A stretch of DNA of 64,000 nt from a virus: IMG/VR virus record IMGVR_UViG_3300027971_000029, positions 60,558 through 124,557 of that record; one strand, given 5' to 3'. A model generated the notes under the pieces. That model worked only from the letters and a program-made list of their open reading frames with translations. It searched no databases and had not been told where the DNA came from. Of the stretch, positions 62,435 to 64,000 are shown piece by piece; the first letter of the stretch is position 1, and every line of letters begins with the position of its first letter. The translations under genes were made by a program, and so were the position numbers.

Positions 62435-62460
62435 ATATGTTAGATTATTACCTAACATAT
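62435..62460. repeat. Inverted repeat, operator-like
   Basis: ATATGTTAG pairs with CTAACATAT (9 bp) across 8 nt, just upstream of the -35 box at 62431 and overlapping the end of the MazG-like gene. No T run follows, so it is more operator-like than a terminator. Confidence 0.5.
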
Positions 62461-62804
62461 TCCTTCAAGTCAGGAGGTTTCCATCCTTCTGGCTTCAAGA
62501 CTTTGCCGTCTGCACGGCGTATCACTTTACCAGTTGCTTTATCAACTTTGGCAAAATTAGATTTGGCAACTTCATCCCATGCTTCGGCTACTTTGAAATT
62601 CTTCATGTGACAGTAACCTAAGATGACCCAAATCATATCCATACATGCATCTAGCTGTTCAACATCATCATTTTGGTCAACGGCATTTCTAAATTCATAG
62701 GATTCTTCTTCAATTAATTTTGCATAAAGTTCAGCATTTTCTTTTGAAGCGAATTGGTCACACGCAAGTTGAAATGCACGAACATCTAGTGGCATGTTAG
62801 TCAT
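62448..62804 (-). CDS. MazG-like / phosphoribosyl-ATP-type NTP pyrophosphohydrolase, 118 aa
   Basis: Start MTNMPLDVRAFQLACDQFAS; LIEEESYEFRNAV then DDVEQLDACMDMIWVILGYC gives the E-x3-E...E-x2-D all-alpha NTP-PPase core. The tail KPEGWKPPDLKEYVR is typical of phage family members. The start at 62804 is 3 nt past the endolysin stop, with AGGT upstream. Cleans NTP or dNTP pools. Confidence 0.8.
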   Translation of the reverse strand: MTNMPLDVRAFQLACDQFASKENAELYAKLIEEESYEFRNAVDQNDDVEQLDACMDMIWVILGYCHMKNFKVAEAWDEVAKSNFAKVDKATGKVIRRADGKVLKPEGWKPPDLKEYVR

Positions 62805-62805
62805 A

Positions 62806-63417
62806 CTATAGTACCTGTAAATTATTGTTCCAATGTTTTGTTCGGTCTTCAAGACCAATAGTACCACCATTGATTCGTTTAGTCATCAAGGTAATATCTT
62901 TCTTATCTGCAATCTCATTCAATCCATTCTTCTTCCAGAACCAACATGCAGATTCAATTGCACCTTCTAGTGTTTCAAGATATGCGATAGTCTCATCAAT
63001 AGTCTTACCGATATCTTTTGCAAATGCAGTATAGTTATCATGTCCAGTCAATTGAATTGCACCACGACCACGGTACTTGTAACCATCACCAGATGCCTCA
63101 TTACCATTACCCATACGAGATGCATAAACACGATTAGCAATCATCTCTGGCTTGCGTTCATATTTTGCGGCAGTCGCATCATCAGGAAAGTACTTACCAA
63201 ATGTTCCACGAAGACCTTTAGCACCATAATTCAAATTCTCTTTTAGAACAGTGAAGTCTAAAGATTCATGTCCACATTGTGCTAGAAAACCAGCAACTCT
63301 TTCTTTAGTGTTTATCTGATACTTCTCAAACACTTTATTGAATGCGTTCAACAGACCTGCATGGTCTTTGTTATTTGGTACGCACTTTTTTAGTTTTTCC
63401 AGATTTAGTTCGACCAT
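62806..63417 (-). CDS. Endolysin, GH19 (chitinase class I-like), 203 aa
   Basis: FLAQCGHESLDFTVLKENLN holds the catalytic Glu; then YRGRGAIQLTGHDNYTAFA and WKKNGLNEIADKKDITLMTK with RINGGTIGLEDRTKHW, all features of GH19 phage muramidases/chitinase-like lysozymes. No signal sequence, so it needs the holin. Separate from the holin-spanin cassette at 36-38 kb. Overlaps the AbrB-like gene. Confidence 0.93.
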   Translation of the reverse strand: MVELNLEKLKKCVPNNKDHAGLLNAFNKVFEKYQINTKERVAGFLAQCGHESLDFTVLKENLNYGAKGLRGTFGKYFPDDATAAKYERKPEMIANRVYASRMGNGNEASGDGYKYRGRGAIQLTGHDNYTAFAKDIGKTIDETIAYLETLEGAIESACWFWKKNGLNEIADKKDITLMTKRINGGTIGLEDRTKHWNNNLQVL

Positions 63418-63589
63418 CTCTCTTGTCCTTTGTTAGATTTTTTATGAATACTTTTCCATCTTTCAATTTATAATCTAAAGTATCACCAATCTCCCATCCT
63501 AATTGTGTTACCAATTCATCTGGCAGTTCGACAATAGCGTCACCGTTATCGCATATTTCAACGACCTTTGTAGTATATATCTTACTCAT
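63371..63589 (-). CDS. AbrB/SpoVT-like DNA-binding protein, 72 aa
   Basis: MSKIYTTKVVEICDNGDAIV, then ELPDELVTQLGWEIGDTLDY. The G-D-A-I-V-x-L-P..L...GW..GD.L pattern is the AbrB swapped-hairpin fold. Basic tail KDGRTKSGKTKKVRTK-like. Possibly an early regulator. Overlaps the endolysin by 47 nt and the dCMP deaminase by 4 nt. Confidence 0.75.
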   Translation of the reverse strand: MSKIYTTKVVEICDNGDAIVELPDELVTQLGWEIGDTLDYKLKDGKVFIKNLTKDKRDGRTKSGKTKKVRTK

Positions 63590-64000
63590 ACTTGTTCCAC
63601 CTCAATACCGGAATTTTTGAGAAATACGACACCAGCAATATCCCTATAAGTGTTACGATATAGAACATTGCTAATACCACTTTGGTATATAAGTTTGGCG
63701 CAGTCCAAACATGGAGCATGGGTAATGAACATAGTAGCACCCATACCAGATTCGGTAGATTTAGCAAGTTTCGCAATTGCATTCGTTTCAGCATGAAGTA
63801 CCTCTGGTTTTGTTTTAAGTTCTTCGCTAAAATTATTGAAGTCATATCTAGAATCACTAGGATGAACATCAGCAACATATTCACATTCGTTTGTCCATCC
63901 AGATGGCATGCCATTGTAACCGATTGATATGATGCGGTCATCTTTCACAACAATGGCACCAACATGAAGTCTTTTTGCAGTCGAGCATTCAGCAAATATT
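63586..64000 (-). CDS. cd: dCMP deaminase (C-terminal part; 5' end beyond the right edge)
   Basis: FAECSTAKRLHVGAIVVKDD, RIISIGYNGMPSGWTNECEY, VLHAETNAIAKLAKSTESGM (HAE catalytic) and THAPCLDCAKLIYQSGI (PCxxC zinc). Deaminates dCMP to dUMP for ThyX; the start lies to the right of the window. Confidence 0.95.
   Translation of the reverse strand, partial: IFAECSTAKRLHVGAIVVKDDRIISIGYNGMPSGWTNECEYVADVHPSDSRYDFNNFSEELKTKPEVLHAETNAIAKLAKSTESGMGATMFITHAPCLDCAKLIYQSGISNVLYRNTYRDIAGVVFLKNSGIEVEQV

Overview
This window is part of a T4-like myovirus genome. It carries T4-type replication and recombination genes: RNase H, the gp61 primase, the gp41 helicase, UvsX, and a family B DNA polymerase whose exonuclease and polymerase motifs are spaced as in gp43. 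T4-style late promoter boxes (TATAAATA) and several small-protein families typical of marine and freshwater T4-like phages support this. The DNA looks AT-rich and almost every gene reads leftward (minus strand). The likely host is a betaproteobacterium. This is inferred from a betaproteobacterial-rrn-style boxA sequence in the tRNA leaders, a phasin-like protein, a DUF3563-like protein and a glycine-zipper envelope protein.

Layout. 1-12.9 kb is an early region of small, tightly packed genes, many overlapping by ATGA. It is served by about ten consensus sigma70 promoters of one repeated design (TTGACA, 17 nt, TATACT or TATAAT), most sitting beside a GTTG...CAAC stem-loop like the mobile PeSL cassettes of T4-type phages. 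It includes RNase H, HNH, GIY-YIG and T5orf172-type nucleases. 12.9-16.3 kb holds an SGNH hydrolase, an AAA+ ATPase and small conserved proteins. 16.3-22.5 kb is a large stable-RNA locus: 29 tRNA genes whose anticodons cover all 20 amino acids, a candidate RNase P RNA, a degenerate tRNA, two related tRNA-linked stem-loop RNAs and a third structured spacer. A few genes are interspersed, including a plus-strand two-gene island. Two promoters each followed by a boxA-like leader drive it, and just upstream lies a tiny unit with a leaderless 38-codon ORF and a terminator/antiterminator-like structure.

22.7-30 kb carries envelope and host-takeover genes: a glycine-zipper protein, a phasin-like protein, PhoH, Dps (plus strand, own late promoter), a secreted nuclease, a GT2 glycosyltransferase and an LpxH-like phosphoesterase. 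30-36.2 kb is a nucleotide operon: IscA-like and IscU-like Fe-S proteins, NrdB, a thioredoxin, a glutamine-amidotransferase-like protein, NrdA, ThyX and primase. 36.2-38.1 kb is a lysis cassette with holin-like proteins and an i-spanin/o-spanin pair; the GH19 endolysin lies apart at 62.8 kb. 38-46.3 kb encodes virion or prohead-core-type modular proteins and a large nucleotidyltransferase-kinase fusion with a candidate nested gene. 46.3-52 kb is a sugar and glycosylation cassette. 52-64 kb holds conserved T4-like proteins, a KxDG-motif protein, a 2OG-Fe(II) oxygenase, gp41, UvsX, a membrane protein, DNA polymerase, an Sm-like protein, a MazG-like protein, endolysin, an AbrB-like protein and dCMP deaminase, which runs off the right edge.

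Together, host RNA polymerase would transcribe the early cassettes and the boxA-led tRNA units. The phage tRNAs may be trimmed by a phage-encoded RNase P RNA. The RNR, ThyX, dCMP deaminase and MazG enzymes would supply dNTPs to the T4-type replisome, and late genes would be read from TATAAATA boxes. The most notable element is the candidate RNase P RNA embedded in the tRNA array.
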